DNA of 64,000 nucleotides from Bradyrhizobium sp. RP6 (lineage in GTDB: Bacteria > Pseudomonadota > Alphaproteobacteria > Rhizobiales > Xanthobacteraceae), in contig NZ_RQIT01000004.1 in the NCBI RefSeq assembly GCF_003837805.1, positions 124,001 through 188,000 of the forward strand. The letters run 5' to 3'. The notes under the pieces were generated by a model. It ran no database searches, was not told where the DNA came from, and saw nothing but the letters and a program-made list of their open reading frames with translations. Below are positions 61,037 through 64,000 of this stretch, one piece after another. A program made the translations under genes and the position numbers. Within the stretch, counting starts at the first letter, position 1, and each line of letters begins with the position of its first letter.

Positions 61037-64000
61037 ATGAGCGATAGTTCGCAAGCAGGTCCAATTCCTAATATTGAAGAGCTTTTGGCGCGTATGGCAT
61101 CTGCTGGTACGCCCGCAGAGGCTCTGGAGTACGCTAAAGATTTGGCCGGGCTGGTAGAAGGGCTCGATCCGCTCAAGGCAATCGACGTGATTGCCGGGCT
61201 GATGACCGACCCAAAATTTCAGGCAAACCAGGTCAGGCTCGATTTCGCCGTACGCATAATTTTAGGAACCAGTAAAGGCACCCGCCGGCCAAAGAGAGAC
61301 GAACTCATCGAACTGTTGAACAATCAATTAGAAGTCGCGCGTGTCGCTCAGCTTGAGGACCCCATAGAAGACTTTTTCGTTGAATCTCTTCCTACCCGCG
61401 ATGGCCAGTTTCTGATCTTCTCTGGAACCTGGGAAAAAGCATCTGTTCATACAGAGCTACTCCTGCGCGCCTTTTCCGCCCTACCTGATGGTCCTCCTAA
61501 AAGACGAGCGTGGAAAAGCGCGATTGCGCTGCTTCGATTGTCTACCGCTCTCGTTGAAAGGTCTCAGCTCAAACGCGGAATAGTTGGAGATGGAGCTCCT
61601 TATGGAACGATCGAGATTCCCTTTGACGCCCGGTTGTCAGCGTTGGCACGGCGGGTTCGCTTCTCTACAGAGGAACTTGCCAGCTTAAACATCAATATTG
61701 ATGACCTCGAACCTCTGTTCTTCCGAGAGGAGGATTCCGGCCCCATACTTTTCAGCCCACCTGGGAATTCGCCGCTAGAATCTCGTCCCCTGATTAAGGC
61801 GAAGCATGGCATCGTAATCGGCGCTCCCGCCAACCTTTCGACGGCTATCCGATCGATTCTGATTAGCACAACAGTCGAATACGGCCTAGCTCGGCAACTT
61901 CAATTCAACTTTCTTAACGCAGAGGCCGAATACCTCTATCAATCCAACTTTCCATATATCCCAAAAGGCAAAACTGCGTTTTGCGATGACCAGCTGTACT
62001 GTGAGCAACTCTTTGAAATTTCAACCGGAAGATTCCTTCACGTAATTTTCTCGGTGGATGGGTTTGCCGGTTGGCCGGACGAGGCATTTGCGAGCATCAA
62101 GGACACGGACCTTAGTTGGATCGAGATGCTCGAGGCATCGATGCTTAAGGCCCAGTCGGTCGCCAAAGCATCTCCAAACTTCGTTAGTGGAATGACGCTC
62201 TGGATGTGCGCGGGTTGGGGGGCCGGCCGGCGGTTCGGTTTCACACCAACTGACACTCTCAACGACTGGGAGTTTGTTGCTGCCGAGCCGGCCGACCTCG
62301 CAACAATGAATGCCTGCAAGGACGGTAAGCCGGCTGATCTCTGGCGTCTAAGGTTGCAGCAAACGCAAGTCGAGAATCAGGGATTTGAATTCTCGCTTAT
62401 CAATGGACTGCTTAACTTGTTCCACTGGTGGCGGATTACTGATCACGCGTTATTTCCGCCCAACCAAATTGATGCGACGCCTCCTTTGGTCGTGAACTTT
62501 CCTTCAAGCCTGCTGCTGGAGGCACGAAAGGAGGCTCGTGACGCCTTTGACCGAATAGCCCTTCAAGACGAACAAGGGCGATGGCACATTGTTGGACGCT
62601 TGGAGCAAGAAGGCAGTTATGCCGCGCTCAAAAAAGCGTACGCGTCTTTTGATGATGTCCGAAAAGGCAACTTAACCGGCGTAATTGTTGACGAGGACAG
62701 ATCAAATTGGTGGGTGCGCCTCGACACCACGCTTCACTCGAAAAGCAGGGACATTTACGAAACCTGGAAGACGGTACTCGTGTGGGCCGGTCAAGTGATG
62801 GCCCCATACTTGAACTCCATCAGCAAATGGAAAATCCGACCGACAATAGCCTTCCTGATCAAGCTAGAGCCGTCCCCTAGCGGGTTTGACTTCAAGCCCC
62901 TGACTGACGCCGAAATTGATGCGTCGATTGATCTGGAGGTTGACACATCGAGCAGTTTGGCGACTTTGACCCTCAAGACCGATTGGTTCCGGGGATTCTT
63001 CAGGCCAGATAATTACGCCGAACGCTGCCTAGGACTAAACCTCCTCCTCGGCGCTAGCTTGCTTTTCGGGCTTGAAAAGCCCGCAGACGAACTAAGCTCT
63101 TTGGTTCTTGCGGCGGTCGGCTCAACTGACTTCCGTCATCGCCACGCGCTTGAAATCAAGAGGGTTATTGAGCAACTCTCAGCCGACGGCCTCGTTCGCT
63201 CCTTCAAGGGAATTTCGATATCTGCAGGGGCTCTCGCCAAGTGTGGCTCCGCTTGGCGAGTACGCAGCCGCGAAGACGGCACAAAGCTCACAAACAAGAC
63301 AGAGTGTCTACGCTTTCTGAAGAGCTTTATCGAAGACTGTACTCGACGGCTGATTGCCGACATCAAGCCCTACCATAGAACCCAGTTCATCCTCACCAAT
63401 ATGGAGGGATTACAAGCAGCCATTGCCGAGGAAGCCCACTGGAGGCGTTCGGCAAGAGCTCTCAGGGCAATTCACGGCGTTGAGGAAGACTTCAATATGA
63501 GTATGGGCAAAGTCATGAGCGCCAACGGCGTTCTACGCGCCAGCTCCATGCTGATCGAGTTAGCTGCCGAAGCGCAACCGGTTGGAGGGCTGGATATCGG
63601 CACCATGGACCTCCAAGACTTTCAGGCACGCGCACTTCAGCTCTTCCAAACTGCAGATATGGTGCCGGCCTACGCAGCGGATCACATCGCTCCCGAAATC
63701 CATCTTAGTCCCACTGGCGATATCCTCTACGACCACGATTTTCACGAAGCCGCGATCGAAGAGGGGGCTAAAAAACGGCACGCCGAAGACAGGGCGCAGT
63801 CTAGCAATGAATACATTGCACGGTTCAGCAAGACGCCATCTCGCAAAGCACTGGACGAGAATTTCAGCAACGCGATTCAGGCGGAATATGGCGTACCGAT
63901 CGAGGTCTTCAGAGAATTCTCGGATGCAACCGCGCGGATAGCTCGTGAAAGAAAACAAGGAGTCTTTGTTCTGAGACGATCAGAGCTTCGCGACCATCTC
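61037..64000 (+). CDS. Giant protein of unknown function (runs off the window)
   Basis: An uninterrupted frame of 988 codons from ATG 61037 to the window end, with no stop, so the protein is longer. It starts MSDSSQAGPIPNIEELLARM, a helical Leu-rich N-terminus. No membrane span, signal peptide, Walker motif or nuclease motif was recognised. Later stretches are mixed alpha/beta (DIGTMDLQDFQARALQLFQT; LDENFSNAIQAEYGVPIEVF). Codon use is AT-richer (many TTT, AAA, ATT, CAA) than the flanking core genes, a sign of transfer. No strong ribosome site precedes the ATG. It may be a large effector or scaffold of the island. Confidence 0.75.
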   Translation, partial: MSDSSQAGPIPNIEELLARMASAGTPAEALEYAKDLAGLVEGLDPLKAIDVIAGLMTDPKFQANQVRLDFAVRIILGTSKGTRRPKRDELIELLNNQLEVARVAQLEDPIEDFFVESLPTRDGQFLIFSGTWEKASVHTELLLRAFSALPDGPPKRRAWKSAIALLRLSTALVERSQLKRGIVGDGAPYGTIEIPFDARLSALARRVRFSTEELASLNINIDDLEPLFFREEDSGPILFSPPGNSPLESRPLIKAKHGIVIGAPANLSTAIRSILISTTVEYGLARQLQFNFLNAEAEYLYQSNFPYIPKGKTAFCDDQLYCEQLFEISTGRFLHVIFSVDGFAGWPDEAFASIKDTDLSWIEMLEASMLKAQSVAKASPNFVSGMTLWMCAGWGAGRRFGFTPTDTLNDWEFVAAEPADLATMNACKDGKPADLWRLRLQQTQVENQGFEFSLINGLLNLFHWWRITDHALFPPNQIDATPPLVVNFPSSLLLEARKEARDAFDRIALQDEQGRWHIVGRLEQEGSYAALKKAYASFDDVRKGNLTGVIVDEDRSNWWVRLDTTLHSKSRDIYETWKTVLVWAGQVMAPYLNSISKWKIRPTIAFLIKLEPSPSGFDFKPLTDAEIDASIDLEVDTSSSLATLTLKTDWFRGFFRPDNYAERCLGLNLLLGASLLFGLEKPADELSSLVLAAVGSTDFRHRHALEIKRVIEQLSADGLVRSFKGISISAGALAKCGSAWRVRSREDGTKLTNKTECLRFLKSFIEDCTRRLIADIKPYHRTQFILTNMEGLQAAIAEEAHWRRSARALRAIHGVEEDFNMSMGKVMSANGVLRASSMLIELAAEAQPVGGLDIGTMDLQDFQARALQLFQTADMVPAYAADHIAPEIHLSPTGDILYDHDFHEAAIEEGAKKRHAEDRAQSSNEYIARFSKTPSRKALDENFSNAIQAEYGVPIEVFREFSDATARIARERKQGVFVLRRSELRDHL

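Overview
The window looks like a chromosomal segment of a Bradyrhizobium-type alphaproteobacterium (Rhizobiales). The DNA is GC-rich, and several small families I associate with that group are present: a DUF1236 secreted protein, DUF3606, DUF6894, an HGG-motif protein, and a 24-residue membrane peptide. There are also rhizobial-style intergenic palindromes, and 17 sites fit the FixK/FNR consensus TTG(A/C)-N6-(T/G)CAA. No rRNA, complete tRNA or CRISPR array was seen. All family names come from reading motifs, not from database searches.

Region 1 (1-13.7 kb) is ordinary metabolic and transport chromosome. It holds a lytic transglycosylase, a DUF1236 protein, a Nudix hydrolase, an orphan Bug-type periplasmic binding protein, small proteins, a membrane-anchored TAXI-type binding protein, an MFS carrier, two M20 metallohydrolases flanking an enolase-superfamily enzyme, and a DUF72 protein.

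Region 2 (13.7-48.9 kb) is the most coherent part: a low-oxygen and stress island. It carries a P1B-5 metal ATPase with a hemerythrin tail, a Crp/Fnr (FixK-like) regulator, two related cytochromes c, an MgtA-type ATPase, FtsH, a MacB-like efflux set, a solitary GroEL, Hsp20, three CBS-BON proteins, a universal stress protein, beta-glucosidase plus PfkB, PEP synthase, a DUF1476 (F1-ATPase inhibitor zeta-like) protein, a GH17 membrane protein and a DegP protease. Fifteen of the 17 FixK-type boxes lie about 51-69 nt upstream of a start codon. One oxygen-responsive regulator, probably the FixK-like protein encoded here or a paralogue, may therefore switch on chaperones, proteases, energy conservation and carbon rerouting together. 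The gene content resembles the DosR dormancy regulon of Mycobacterium tuberculosis.

Region 3 (49-54 kb) is a degraded boundary. After a cytochrome P450 come a tRNA 3'-end fragment that could be an attachment-site remnant, spaced GCGTTAC repeats, and scrambled pieces of two flavin-dependent monooxygenase genes, one of them joined to an Lrp/AsnC tail.

Region 4 (54-64 kb) looks like an acquired island. An XRE repressor precedes a palindrome overlapping a promoter. Then comes a tight operon: a possible PD-(D/E)xK protein, an unknown protein, a 21-codon metallophosphoesterase stub, a Lon-like AAA+ ATPase and a DUF2130 nuclease-like coiled-coil protein. A tyrosine recombinase follows. The island continues into an unidentified protein of at least 988 residues that runs off the window. 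This operon and the giant protein are the best candidates for an undescribed, possibly defence-related, system.
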